A stretch of 27,001 nucleotides of DNA from an uncultured Bilophila sp. GTDB taxonomy: Bacteria; Desulfobacterota; Desulfovibrionia; Desulfovibrionales; Desulfovibrionaceae. The notes beneath the pieces were generated by a model. That model was not told where the DNA came from. It ran no database searches and saw only the letters and a list, made by a program, of their open reading frames with translations. The stretch's first letter is position 1. Each line of letters begins with the position of its first letter. Positions 6,269 through 16,355 of the stretch are shown piece by piece. The translations under genes were made by a program, and so were the position numbers. The stretch spans positions 1 to 27,001 of the forward strand of contig CABKMN010000032.1 in NCBI GenBank assembly GCA_902373525.1. Direction: 5' to 3'.

Positions 6269-8281
6269 ATGACACAGGCTGTGCGCAACATCGGCGTCAT
6301 CGCGCATATCGACGCGGGGAAAACCACGCTTTCGGAGCGGATGCTGTTCTACACCCGCAAAATCCACCGCATGGGCGAAGTCCACGACGGCACGGCCACC
6401 ATGGACTATCTGCCCGAGGAACAGGAACGCGGCATCACCATCACCTCGGCCTGCACCACCTGCGAATGGAACGGGACCACCGTCAACATCATCGACACGC
6501 CCGGGCATGTGGACTTCACCATCGAGGTGGAACGCTCGCTCCGGGTGCTCGACGGCGCGGTGGGCGTCTTCTGCGCCGTGGGCGGCGTGGAGCCGCAGTC
6601 CGAAACCGTCTGGCGGCAGTCGGAACACTTCGGCGTGCCCAAGCTGGCCTTCGTCAACAAGATGGATCGCATCGGCGCGGATTTCGCCGCCGTGCTCCAG
6701 TCCATGCGGACGCGGCTCGGCGCGAATCCCCTGCCCATCGCCGTCCCCGTGGGCGCCGCCGAGGATTTCCGGGGCGTCATCGATCTCGTGACCCAAGAAC
6801 GGCTCGATTTCGACGAGGCCGATCAGGGCCGGACGTGGACCCGTTCGCCGCTCGATCCCGCGGAGGCGGAGCTTGCCGCGCCGTGGCGCGACCAGATGCT
6901 GGAACGCCTCGCCGAAAACGACGACACCTTTCTCGATCACTATCTCGGCGGCGAGTACGCGGAAGCGGACATCCGGGCCGCCATCCGGCGCGCCACGCTG
7001 GCCCGCCGCGTGACCCCGGTGCTCTGCGGCTCGGCGCTCAAAAACACCGGCGTGCAGCCGCTTCTCGACGCGGTGGTCGCCTACCTGCCCGCGCCGTCCG
7101 ATCTGCCGCCCGTCACGGGGCACAACCCCGAAGACGGCACCGACGCCCCCATCCCCTGCGATCCCGCTCTGCCCTTCACCGGGCTGGTCTTCAAGGTCAT
7201 GATGGACGGCGGCCGCAAGCTGGCCCTCGTCCGGGTCTACGCCGGGACGCTGCGGGAAGGCGATCTCTGCCGCAACGTCACCCGCAGGACCGACGAACGG
7301 ATTTCCCGCCTGTACCGGCTGCACGCCGACCGCCGCGAGCAGGTGGACGCCGCCGTGGCCGGGGACATCGTGGCGGTCATCGGCCTGCGCTCGGCGCGCA
7401 CCGGCGACACCGTGGCCGCGCCCGGCTCCGGGCTGCTGCTCGAATCCATCGACGCCTATCAGCCGGTCATCTCGCTCGCCATCGAACCGCGCAACGCCGA
7501 CGAGAGCAAAACGCTCGACGAAGCGCTGGAACGTTTCTCGCTTGAGGACCCCACCCTCACCGTGTCCATCGACGAGGGTTCGGGACACCGCATCGTGTCC
7601 GGCATGGGCGAGCTGCACCTCGACGTCGTGCTGGAGCGCATCCGCCGCGAATACGGCATCAGTCCCCGCGTGGGCCAGCCGCAGGTCATCCGCCGTGAAA
7701 CGCCCAAGCGCGCGGGCTCCGCCACAGGCACGTTCGACCGCGAACTCGGCAAGGAAACCCACATCGGGGAAGTCACGCTCACCATCGCCCCGCGCGGACG
7801 CGGCGAAGGGAACCGGATACGCTTCAGCGTCGATACCACCCCGCTGCCCGCCGCCTTCGTCGATGCGGCCCGTCAGGGCGTGGAAAACGCGCTCCAGTCC
7901 GATCCCGCCACCGGCTACCCCATTCAGGACGCCGACGTGGACATCACCGCCATGCCCCGACGCGACGGCTCCACGGCGGCGGGCTACCACATGGCGGCGG
8001 GCATCGCCCTGCGCGCGGCCCTCGAAGCCGCGCGGATCACCACGCTGGAACCGCTCATGTTCGTGGAAATCTCCGCGCCCGAGGCCAACCTCGGCTCCGC
8101 CATCAGCCTGTTCGGCACGCGCGGCGGCAAGGTGGAAAACATCCTCGACCATGCGGGCCTCAAGCTCGTGCAGGGGCTCGCGCCCCTCGGCAAGCTCTTC
8201 GGCTTCTCCACGGATCTCCGTTCCGCCACGCAGGGCCGGGCGGGACTCATGATGCGCTTTGAACGCTTCGACGTCGTCTGA
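6269..8281 (+). CDS. EF-G-like translational GTPase with atypical domain IV
   Basis: A 670-residue relative of elongation factor G. The G domain is canonical: AHIDAGKT (12-19), RGITIT switch I (54-59), DTPGHVDF with the catalytic histidine H80 (76-83), NKMD (130-133) and CGSALKN. Domains II-III are recognisable (GHRIVSGMGELHLDVV). Domain IV differs: the usual SGGxGQ(Y/F)G segment is replaced by TGTFDRELGKETHIGEV, and the tip loop normally reading GSYHDVDSSE is shortened (DGSTAAGYHMAAG). The domain V-like end has the family's GTRGGKVENI-type stretch. Canonical EF-G is about 690-700 residues. The ATG follows AAAGGAG by 5 nt. It may act in a special translation step such as recycling or rescue; that is inference. 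The symbol fusA is withheld because this looks like a paralogue of the str-operon EF-G. Confidence 0.85.
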   Translation: MTQAVRNIGVIAHIDAGKTTLSERMLFYTRKIHRMGEVHDGTATMDYLPEEQERGITITSACTTCEWNGTTVNIIDTPGHVDFTIEVERSLRVLDGAVGVFCAVGGVEPQSETVWRQSEHFGVPKLAFVNKMDRIGADFAAVLQSMRTRLGANPLPIAVPVGAAEDFRGVIDLVTQERLDFDEADQGRTWTRSPLDPAEAELAAPWRDQMLERLAENDDTFLDHYLGGEYAEADIRAAIRRATLARRVTPVLCGSALKNTGVQPLLDAVVAYLPAPSDLPPVTGHNPEDGTDAPIPCDPALPFTGLVFKVMMDGGRKLALVRVYAGTLREGDLCRNVTRRTDERISRLYRLHADRREQVDAAVAGDIVAVIGLRSARTGDTVAAPGSGLLLESIDAYQPVISLAIEPRNADESKTLDEALERFSLEDPTLTVSIDEGSGHRIVSGMGELHLDVVLERIRREYGISPRVGQPQVIRRETPKRAGSATGTFDRELGKETHIGEVTLTIAPRGRGEGNRIRFSVDTTPLPAAFVDAARQGVENALQSDPATGYPIQDADVDITAMPRRDGSTAAGYHMAAGIALRAALEAARITTLEPLMFVEISAPEANLGSAISLFGTRGGKVENILDHAGLKLVQGLAPLGKLFGFSTDLRSATQGRAGLMMRFERFDVV

Positions 8282-8302
8282 TGGCGACGGCACGAAGACC
8301 CG

Positions 8303-8342
8303 ACGGCTCGGAGGGCGATCCTTCCGGGCCGTTTCCGTTTCT
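8303..8342 (+). terminator. Intrinsic terminator of the EF-G-like gene
   Basis: A 13-bp stem (8303-8315 with 8320-8332, including two G-U pairs) closed by the loop CGAT, followed by TTCCGTTTCTT. It lies 22 nt after the stop. Confidence 0.6.
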
Positions 8343-8482
8343 TGCGGACGGGAAAACGCCGATCCGGCCACGCACCGGGAGAATCCGGATTTTCCGCCCG
8401 GAGAGACGCGTGGGGAACCGGCCAAAAGTTCTGTTGTCGGGAAGGAACAGCTTGTGACGCCCCGGAATCATCCTTTAACGAA

Positions 8483-8728
8483 TTATCTATACACGTTATT
8501 CAATTCCTCGGGCAACGAGTCGATCAGGTCCGTCACCCTGACGTCCAGCGCATGAGCGAGCGCGTACAGGGTGGACAGCGTGGGCTCCTGCGTTCCGGCT
8601 TCCAGATACTGGACGCAACGGAGGGAACGCCCGGATTTCACGGCCAGCCCGGCTTGGGATAGCCCGCGTAACCTGCGCTTTTCTCTCAGCATGTCTCCAA
8701 ACGGTTTCGCAAAGGTTGTCTTGTCCAT
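8483..8728 (-). CDS. XRE-family helix-turn-helix regulator
   Basis: An 81-residue protein that is almost entirely one Cro/C1-type HTH. The pattern LSQAGLAVKSGRSLRCVQYLEAGTQ.P.LSTLYALAHAL (about residues 24-62) fits the family consensus, and it ends in a short acidic tail. It should bind DNA as a dimer and repress a few promoters, most simply its own and that of the divergent small gene at 8776. No good Shine-Dalgarno sequence precedes the ATG at 8728. The spacer before it is less GC-rich than the surroundings. It could belong to a small regulatory or toxin-antitoxin-like pair, but the partner has no recognised toxin fold. Confidence 0.85.
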   Translation of the reverse strand: MDKTTFAKPFGDMLREKRRLRGLSQAGLAVKSGRSLRCVQYLEAGTQEPTLSTLYALAHALDVRVTDLIDSLPEELNNVYR

Positions 8729-8758
8729 AATCGGGGAACATACCTGTGAAAACGGCCC

Positions 8759-8798
8759 TTGTGTTACGCAGTATAATGCGCTATACGGACTTTATGAA
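8759..8798. promoter_or_regulatory. Overlapping divergent promoters with a candidate operator
   Basis: Plus strand: TTGTGT (8759-8764), 17 bp, TATACG (8782-8787), plus a perfect TATAAT at 8772-8777. Minus strand: TTCATA (8793-8798), 17 bp, TATACT (8770-8775), reading toward the XRE gene. An inverted repeat, GTATA (8771-8775) and TATAC (8782-8786) with a 6-bp spacer, covers both -10 regions. It is a natural operator for the XRE protein. Inference from position and symmetry. Confidence 0.45.
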
Positions 8799-9033
8799 AA
8801 AAAGACGCCCGACGGTTGATGCTGAGCAACAGTGGATCGAGACGGGCAAGGCTTTTCTGGCCCTTTTCATAGCGGAGCCCGATTTTGCGCAAAAAGCGGT
8901 GGAGATCGCCCATCGATCGCCCCGCCTCAATCGAAAGCATGCCACTATCATTCGGGAGTTGCAGCTAGTATCTGACCTTATGGTCACAATAAAGCGGCGT
9001 ATCGAAGAGATCGACAAGAGGCTCACGCACTGA
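8776..9033 (+). CDS. Small protein of unknown function, divergent from the XRE regulator
   Basis: About 85 residues, charged and probably helical (WIETGKAFLALFIAEPDF, then a C-terminal helix with many Lys/Arg/Glu: TIKRRIEEIDKRL). No family was recognised. The start is uncertain: a GTG at 8746 with a weak GGGGA upstream, the ATG at 8776, or the ATG at 8794 (79 residues). The promoter boxes overlap the first two, which favours 8794 if that promoter is used. A strong hairpin follows the stop by 15 nt. Its place opposite an XRE gene, isolated between housekeeping genes, suggests a small acquired regulatory cassette. Confidence 0.55.
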   Translation: MRYTDFMKKRRPTVDAEQQWIETGKAFLALFIAEPDFAQKAVEIAHRSPRLNRKHATIIRELQLVSDLMVTIKRRIEEIDKRLTH

Positions 9034-9048
9034 CGTTTCGGATATAAA

Positions 9049-9078
9049 AAAAGCCTCCCGGCGAACCGGGAGGCTTTT
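9049..9078. terminator. Bidirectional intrinsic terminator
   Basis: AAAAGCCTCCCGG (9049-9061), loop CGAA, CCGGGAGGCTTTT (9066-9078): a perfect 13-bp stem with A/T runs on both sides. It serves the small plus-strand gene and the minus-strand rpoD (stop at 9130) as a shared terminator. Confidence 0.85.
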
Positions 9079-9129
9079 CTCATATTCAAGCGTCTGAAAA
9101 GGCGGGCGGGAGGCGAACCTCCCTCGGAA

Positions 9130-10885
<1,756 letters not shown>

Positions 10886-10902
<17 letters not shown>

Positions 10903-12622
10903 GAGTCCTCTCCAACGTTTCCTGAAGGGCGCGCAAATATTCCAAATCGGCCTCAAAATTGCCTGCGCCGGCTCCCTGACGCAACGCGGCCGAAACCGAG
11001 GCCGATTGCGCGGTCAAATGCAACGTATCAAGCATGGTGCGGATTGCGCCGAATTCTCCCTCTTCGTTGTCGAGAGGGGGCACGTCCCCGGTGCGACACC
11101 GGATCCAGAAACGCTTTTCCCTGGGGTCAAGATGCTGCACCACTTCATCCGCAGGGGTGTCTTCAAGTTTTTGCCACAGCTCCCGCGCCCACGAGGCGCT
11201 CAGAACCAGATGAGCCCCGATGTCCCGAAGGCGGGGCAGAGAGGAGGGATACCGGACCGCGAAGGTCATGATCTCCCTGTCTCTGGGATTCGTCCGTACG
11301 GGCGGCGGCGTGCCGTCCGCATTTCGCGGAAGCGACCGGGCGTTGCGGCTCTCGACGACCCGCTCGCGCAATTCGCTTTCCGCCAGCCCCAGACCGGTGC
11401 TCAACATGGACGCGAAGCGGCTGACGAGTTCCGGCAGTTCCACCTGCCTGAGGAATTCGCGCGCCCAGTCCACGGCTTCCCGCGGGGCCATGTCGCGCAG
11501 CGCCTGCACGCAGAAGGCCATTCCCTCCGGCGCATTGCCGCGCAAATGTTCAAAAATGTCCGTTCCCTGCGTCCGCAACAGGCTGTCGATGTCCTCGCCT
11601 TCCGGAAAGAGGATGACCTTGCAGGACAGCCCCCGCGTCAACAGCATCTCGCATGCCCGCAGGGCCGCCTTGCGTCCGGGCTTGTCGCCGTCGAACAAGA
11701 GTTCCACATGCGACGTGAACCCCGAAATCCGCTTGACCTGCTCCGGGGTGAACGCCGTCCCGAGCACGCCCACCGCGCTCGTGTACCCGAACTGATGCAG
11801 CGTCACCACGTCCATGTAACCTTCCGTCAACATGGCGGGCTTCCCCGTGGCGATGGCGCGCCGGGCCTGCTGGAGGCCGTACAGGTGCTCGCCCTTCTTG
11901 TACAACAGGGAATCGCTGCTGTTGATGTACTTGGCCTCGTCCTCGTCGGCGATGATGCGCCCGCCGAAGGCGATCACGTTCCCCGAAAGGCTGCGGATGG
12001 GGAACATCAACCGCCCGCGAAAGCGGTCGTACGCCCTGCCCCGCTCGCTCTTGCCGAGCAGCGCGGCCTCGACGCCCATGCTCTCGCTGAACCCGGCCCG
12101 GCGCAGCACCTCGGCCAGCGACTGCCAGTCGCGGCGGCTCCAGCCGAGCCCGAAGGTCTTGGCGACCTCTTCGGAAATCCCCCGCCGGGCCATGTAGTCC
12201 CGGCATTCCCTGCCGTCCGCGCCGACAAGGTTGTCCGTGAAATGCGCCGCCGCGATTTCATGGATTTTGAGCAGTTGCCGCCGTTTGGACATGGTCTGCC
12301 CGGCGGGCTGGCCGTCGTATTTCTGCGGCCCGCGCTCCAGCGTGACCCCGGCCTCTTCGGCGAGCTGCTCCAGCGTCTCCCGGAAGTCCAGCCCGTTGAT
12401 CTGTCCGTAGAAGTCGAACAGGTCCCCGGACGCCTGACAGCCGAAACAATAAAAGAAACCTTCTTCCTCGTTGATGGAAAACGACGGTTTGGTTTCCTGA
12501 TGAAAAGGGCACGGGGCCACCCAGCGGGGGCCGTTGCGTTTCAGGTCCACGTAGCGCCGGGCGATGTCCACGATGTTCAGGCGTGCCTTGATTTCCTGAA
12601 TCGCTCTTGCGTTCCGTCCCAT
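10886..12622 (-). CDS. dnaG: DNA primase DnaG
   Basis: A 578-residue primase that makes RNA primers for replication. The N-terminal CHC2 zinc ribbon is clear: C38, H41, C59 and C62 in PCPFHQE...FYCFGCQ. The catalytic TOPRIM core follows, with E267 (TEGYMDV) and D311/D313 (FDGDKPG) as metal-binding acids. The C-terminal part is the weakly conserved helicase-binding domain. The frame is open 53 codons further upstream, but the ATG at 12622 gives the normal primase N-terminus (IVDIARRYVDLKRNG) and has GGGAG close by. A promoter can be placed at 12807-12834, so dnaG-rpoD may be transcribed independently of the upstream genes. Its end overlaps the rpoD start. Confidence 0.96.
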
Positions 12623-12959
12623 ACGCTCCCGTACGCCTCCGGCGGCAAGGGCCGCCGCGTTGCCTTGATGCCGTAAAACGCGCCGAACGGTACGGCCAAC
12701 CGTCGGGGCAATCCTCTTGAACCGCTTGGGGGACGTTTCCCCTCGTCCCGTAACCGAACCTCCGTCGAGGCCGCCGTACACGCTCCCGATTGTCCGCGGT
12801 CCTCCACATATAAGTCGGGAATATCCGCAGTCAAACCCTTTCCCTCATTTTACAAATCATGAGGAGAGCGGGAACGGCGACCGGAGAGGACGAAAAGGCG
12901 CATCCCTTCCCTTTCCCGAAACCTTCGGAAAGACTTCTCCGCCTCTTCCGGTCTTTCAG
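12623..12959 (-). other. mutS2-dnaG intergenic region
   Basis: This 337-bp gap contains no convincing gene. It holds the putative dnaG promoter, a 19-bp word (ACGCCTCCGGCGGCAAGGG, 12633-12651) repeated exactly at 20295-20313, and weak stem-loops close to the mutS2 stop (for example CTTTCCGAA with a TTCGGGAAAG-like partner at about 12910-12930) that could reduce read-through. Confidence 0.5.
12807..12834 (-). promoter_or_regulatory. Putative internal promoter for dnaG-rpoD
   Basis: On the minus strand TTGACT (12829-12834), 16 bp, TATATG (12807-12812), about 185 nt before the dnaG ATG. It would let primase and sigma factor be expressed apart from rpsU-yqeY-mutS2. Confidence 0.55.
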
Positions 12960-15311
12960 TTACTTAAAAGTAACCACGGTCACGCCGTCGCCGCCCTGAT
13001 CCTCGGGAGCCAAGGCGAACGAGGCGATGCCGGGGAACGTCTTGAGGAAGGCGTGCACTTCCTTACGCAGCGCGCCCGTGCCGCGCCCGTGCACGATCTC
13101 CACCCCCTCGCGCCCGGACAGCAAGGCCCGGTCGAGGTATTGCGACAACTCGCCGATGGCCTGATCCGCCCGCTTGCCCCGCAGGTCGAGCCGCAGCAGG
13201 GACAATTCGGGATCGCTCCCGGCGGTGGTCCGCACCAGCACGCCGGACTTCGGCTTCACGGGCAGCTGCGGCGCGTCGGCGGGACCGAGTAACGCGGCAT
13301 CGGCCCACAGGGTGACGCCGTTCATGTCCAGCTTGACCCGGCTCTGGCGGACGTCCACTTCGCGGACCACGGCCTTCTTGTTCCACGGACGGTGCATCAC
13401 GTACTGGCCCGGCTTGAGGTCCTCAATGCGGAACGTCGGAGCCGCGGCTTCCTCCTGTTCGGGAGAAACGTTCAGTTCGGCGCGCACTTTGGAAAGTTCC
13501 TTGAGCGCCTGCTTGTGCCCGGCCTTGCCGTCCTGCCAATCCTTCATGACCTTGGCGGACAGCTCGCGCACTTCCTTGGCGAGCCGTTCGCGTTCGCGCT
13601 CGAAGCGTTCCTGCACGGCCTTGCGCTTTTCGCGGGTGCGCTGCTGCTCGGCCTTGAGCGCGTCCAGCTCGTTCTCGCGCCTGGCGGCCAGCGCGTTGAG
13701 GCGGTCCATCACCGCCGTCATATCCTGACCGTCCAGTAACAAATACTGCTCGGCCCGGCGCAATACCGATTCGGGCAACCCGTGCTCACGGGCCACGTCC
13801 AGCGCCTGACTCGCGCCGACCTGATCATAGGCCAGCCGGAACAGGGGCCGCTTGGTGGACGGATCGAACAGCACGGACGCCGCGCGCACGCCCTCGCGGG
13901 TGAGCGCGTAGGTCTTCAGGGCCGGGAAGTGGGTCGCCGCGACGACGTGCGCCCCGCGTTCGAGCAGGCCGTCGAGCACGGCCTGAGCCAGCGCCGCGCC
14001 CTGAGCGGGATCGGTGCCCGCCCCGAACTCGTCGAGCAGGATGAGCGTGTGTCCGTCCGTGGCGTCCCAGGCGTTGCCGAGATGCCGTATCTGCGCCGTG
14101 AAGGTGGAAAGATGGTCGTCGAGGCTCTGCTCGTCGCCGATGAAGGCGTGGATGGAGGTCCACCACGGGATGACCGAGCCCTTGGCGGCGGGAACGGGCA
14201 GCCCGGCCAGCGTCATGACCGCAAGCAGGCCGAGCGTCTTGAGGCACACGGTCTTGCCGCCCGCGTTGCCGCCGCTGATGACCAGCGCGCGATCCGAAGG
14301 CCGGAAGAGGAGGTCCACCGGATGCGGACCGCCCTGCCTGCGGATTTGCGGATCAAGGGCGAGAAGCGGGTGCCGCGCGCCGAGCAGGGACAGGGGCGCG
14401 TTTTCGCCGTCCGGGCTGATCGTGGCGCAGGCGCCGTCGAAGGAGGCCGCCAGCCCGCACTTGGCGAGCTCCACGTCCAGCCTGACCAGCAAATCCCACG
14501 CCGAGCGGATGAACGGCAGCTCGTTCCGCACGATGTCCGTAAGGTAGCGCAGCACCTTGCGTTCCTCGTCGCGCTCCTCGCGTTTGAGCTCCTGTAGGCG
14601 GTTGTTCTGTTCCACGAGGAACAGGGGCTCGAAATAGCAGGTCTCCCCGGTGTTCGAATAGTCGTGGATGATGCCCTGAATGCGGCCCTTGAAATTCGAC
14701 TTGAGCGGCAGGACGTACCGGTCCGAGGCCAGCGTCATGTAGTCGTCCTGCAGATACTGGGCGATGTTGTACTGGACCGCGAAATCCTTGACCTTGCGGA
14801 GGCACATGAGGTGCAGGCGGCGCAGTTCGCCGCGCACGAGCATGAGTTCGGGGGAACTTTCGTCCTTGATCAGCCCGTCGTCGCCGAGGCAGCGGGACAG
14901 AGCCGAAAGGGTCATCTCCGGCAGGGGCATGGAGGCCACGAGATCGCGCAGGGCGGGCCACATCGCGCCGTTCTCGTTGACGGACTGGACGGCCTTGCGG
15001 CCCTGAAGCAGGGTTTCGCGCAGCGCCCACAGCGCGTCGGCGTCGAGGGGCGCGGACGAGACGGAGACGGCGGCCTTTTCCAGATGCGGGAAAAGCCCTT
15101 CCAAGTCCGGAAAGTCCGCCAGCCGGAACCCGCTGTGCGCGGACCAGGTGCGGACTTCGTCGAAAAGGGTATGCGCGGCGTTGACGGCGTCCGCGTCGCC
15201 CAACGGGAGAAGACCGAGGCTGACCCTGCGGCCCGCCTCGGATACACACGATCCGGCAAGATGCTCGAGCACCTTGCCGAACTCAAGAGCCTTAAGTGTA
15301 CGGCTATCCAT
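12960..15311 (-). CDS. mutS2: Endonuclease MutS2 / ribosome-collision ATPase
   Basis: A 783-residue MutS2. Order: N-terminal core and clamp (about 1-310), MutS-type ATPase (Walker A GGNAGGKT at 347-354 with K353; Walker B LILLDEFGAGTD with D427/E428), a long charged coiled-coil (about 530-620), a KOW-like linker, and a C-terminal Smr nuclease domain (708-783) with LDLRG and HGRGTGALR. MutS2 lacks the mismatch-reading domain of MutS. It has been linked to suppression of recombination and, in B. subtilis, to splitting collided ribosomes. The Walker A reads GGNAGGKT where GPNTGGKT is usual, a mild variation. The ATG follows GGAGGA by about 11 nt. Its place between yqeY and dnaG fits a translation-quality role as well as a DNA role. 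Confidence 0.95.
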   Translation of the reverse strand: MDSRTLKALEFGKVLEHLAGSCVSEAGRRVSLGLLPLGDADAVNAAHTLFDEVRTWSAHSGFRLADFPDLEGLFPHLEKAAVSVSSAPLDADALWALRETLLQGRKAVQSVNENGAMWPALRDLVASMPLPEMTLSALSRCLGDDGLIKDESSPELMLVRGELRRLHLMCLRKVKDFAVQYNIAQYLQDDYMTLASDRYVLPLKSNFKGRIQGIIHDYSNTGETCYFEPLFLVEQNNRLQELKREERDEERKVLRYLTDIVRNELPFIRSAWDLLVRLDVELAKCGLAASFDGACATISPDGENAPLSLLGARHPLLALDPQIRRQGGPHPVDLLFRPSDRALVISGGNAGGKTVCLKTLGLLAVMTLAGLPVPAAKGSVIPWWTSIHAFIGDEQSLDDHLSTFTAQIRHLGNAWDATDGHTLILLDEFGAGTDPAQGAALAQAVLDGLLERGAHVVAATHFPALKTYALTREGVRAASVLFDPSTKRPLFRLAYDQVGASQALDVAREHGLPESVLRRAEQYLLLDGQDMTAVMDRLNALAARRENELDALKAEQQRTREKRKAVQERFERERERLAKEVRELSAKVMKDWQDGKAGHKQALKELSKVRAELNVSPEQEEAAAPTFRIEDLKPGQYVMHRPWNKKAVVREVDVRQSRVKLDMNGVTLWADAALLGPADAPQLPVKPKSGVLVRTTAGSDPELSLLRLDLRGKRADQAIGELSQYLDRALLSGREGVEIVHGRGTGALRKEVHAFLKTFPGIASFALAPEDQGGDGVTVVTFK

Positions 15312-15350
15312 GCAAACTCACTTCCTCCGGCGCGGCGTCCCGCGCGGGGG

Positions 15351-15794
15351 CTAGCTCAGGCGGGCTTTGACCGCGGAGCTGACGGCCTTACCGTCCACGC
15401 GGCCCTTGTAGTCGCCCATGACGGACTGGATGACCTTGCCCATGCCGGACATGTTGGTCACGCCGAGCGCGGCTATGGCGGCGTCGACGGCGGCTGCCAG
15501 CTCTTCTTGGGAGAGCGGTTCGGGAAGGTATTCTTTCAGGATGGCGAGTTCGGCGGCTTCCTTGTCCGCGAGATCGACGCGGTTGGCGGCCGTGAACTGT
15601 TCGATGGAGTCCTGGCGCTGCTTGGCCTGCTTCTGGATGACCCCGGCCAGCTCGTCGTCGGTGACGGGCCGCATGAGTTCCACCTGCAGATTTTTGGCCG
15701 CGGTCTTCAGAAGACGCAGCACGCCGAGACGCAGGGCGTCCTTGGCCTTATAGGCGGCGATGTAGTCCTGCTCGATACGCGTTGTCAGAGACAT
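15351..15794 (-). CDS. GatB/YqeY domain-containing protein
   Basis: A 147-residue protein of the YqeY family, a free-standing form of the helical tail domain of GatB in the tRNA-dependent amidotransferase. Visible family features are the N-terminal DYIAAYKAKDALRLGVLRLLKTAAKN, the central KQRQDSIEQF and KEYLPEPLS, and the C-terminal GKVIQSVMGDYKGRVDGK..S..VK. The role is unknown; tRNA binding is suspected. The ATG at 15794 gives the conserved start, although the frame is open to 15911. It lies between rpsU and mutS2, the usual neighbourhood of yqeY with rpsU. A strong terminator-like hairpin with a U tract ends 25 nt before the start codon, so expression may depend on read-through. Confidence 0.93.
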   Translation of the reverse strand: MSLTTRIEQDYIAAYKAKDALRLGVLRLLKTAAKNLQVELMRPVTDDELAGVIQKQAKQRQDSIEQFTAANRVDLADKEAAELAILKEYLPEPLSQEELAAAVDAAIAALGVTNMSGMGKVIQSVMGDYKGRVDGKAVSSAVKARLS

Positions 15795-15819
15795 GGTGTT
15801 TCCCGGGAGATACTGATTG

Positions 15820-15853
15820 AAAAAACACGGAAAGCCGAACGGACTTCCCGTGT
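15820..15853 (-). terminator. Intrinsic terminator or attenuator between rpsU and yqeY
   Basis: On the minus strand ACACGG (15848-15853) pairs with CCGTGT (15825-15830). The stem continues inward through GAAG/CTTT and TC/GG with wobble pairs to a 5-nt loop, about 12 bp in all. A run of six U residues follows (15820-15825). The yqeY ATG is only 25 nt further on, leaving no room for a new promoter, so read-through must occur for yqeY to be expressed from upstream. A transcription-attenuation site is the simplest reading. Confidence 0.7.
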
Positions 15854-15999
15854 ATCCACCTCTATCGCCATCTCGTCCCGCCCCGCCGAGCGGAAAAGGA
15901 GGGGGAAACACTGAAACGCTCCGCTCGTCCGCGGGAGACCCGCCAGCAAAACCGGACGGGAACTCCCGTCAAAACGATGGAGCGTCCCAAACCCCTTGC

Positions 16000-16043
16000 C
16001 TTTTCCGTTTCCGCATCCGGGGAGGACGAAGAAACGGAGAAAG
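16000..16043 (-). terminator. Hairpin directly after rpsU
   Basis: CCGTTTC (16005-16011) pairs with GAAACGG (16031-16037), with further A/T-rich pairing outside (CTTTT with AGAAAG). It starts 2 nt after the rpsU stop. There is no U tract directly behind it, so it may protect the 3' end of the short rpsU message or cause partial termination. Another 8-bp stem (CGAGCGGA, 15887-15894, with TCCGCTCG, 15920-15927) lies in the rest of the gap. Confidence 0.4.
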
Positions 16044-16044
16044 A

Positions 16045-16248
16045 CTAGGCGGCGTTCATCTTACGCATTTTCTTCAGCAGACGCTTGCGGGCGGCGGCCT
16101 TTTTCTTCTTGCGCATGACGCTCGGCTTTTCGAAGTGCTGGCGCTTCTTCATTTCGGACAGAATGCCGGCCTTTTCCACCTGCTTCTTGAAGCGGCGCAG
16201 AGCGATATCGAAGTTGTAGTCGTCTTCGTTCAGAAAGACTCCGGGCAT
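16045..16248 (-). CDS. rpsU: 30S ribosomal protein S21
   Basis: A 67-residue, very basic protein of the small ribosomal subunit that helps initiation pair the mRNA with the 16S anti-Shine-Dalgarno. The N-terminal part FLNEDDYNFDIALRRFKKQVEKAGIL and the basic RKKKKAAARKRLLKKMRK tail are typical. The ATG at 16248 gives the usual N-terminus (MPGVFLNE); a second ATG lies two codons earlier. It heads the minus-strand operon rpsU-yqeY-mutS2-dnaG-rpoD, an enlarged form of the classical rpsU-dnaG-rpoD macromolecular-synthesis operon. Its promoter is at 16322-16350, with a leader of about 65 nt that contains a small GGGC/GCCC hairpin. Confidence 0.96.
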   Translation of the reverse strand: MPGVFLNEDDYNFDIALRRFKKQVEKAGILSEMKKRQHFEKPSVMRKKKKAAARKRLLKKMRKMNAA

Positions 16249-16321
16249 GGTCATCACCCCCTCTTTGCGTAATACTCTCCAGGGCGAGCCCAAAAACCCT
16301 TAGCCTGAAGACAGAAGAGGG

Positions 16322-16350
16322 AGGATAGACGACTCCGCGGCAAAAAGCAA
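16322..16350 (-). promoter_or_regulatory. Putative promoter of the rpsU operon
   Basis: On the minus strand TTGCTT (16345-16350), 17 bp, TATCCT (16322-16327). It sits in the gap between the small membrane-protein gene and rpsU, so rpsU is a transcription start of its own. Confidence 0.6.
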
Positions 16351-16355
16351 GCCCT

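Noticed and set aside
6080..8425. A 781-codon antisense frame over the EF-G-like gene, and similar ones at 9172-11271 and 18288-20309
   Set aside because: All lie opposite well-identified genes, have no recognisable motifs and carry the composition of shadow frames.
8760..8766. GTGTTAC, resembling a half-site proposed for NikR in some deltaproteobacteria
   Set aside because: No GTAACAC partner follows at a suitable distance, and it lies within the XRE promoter region, far from nikR.
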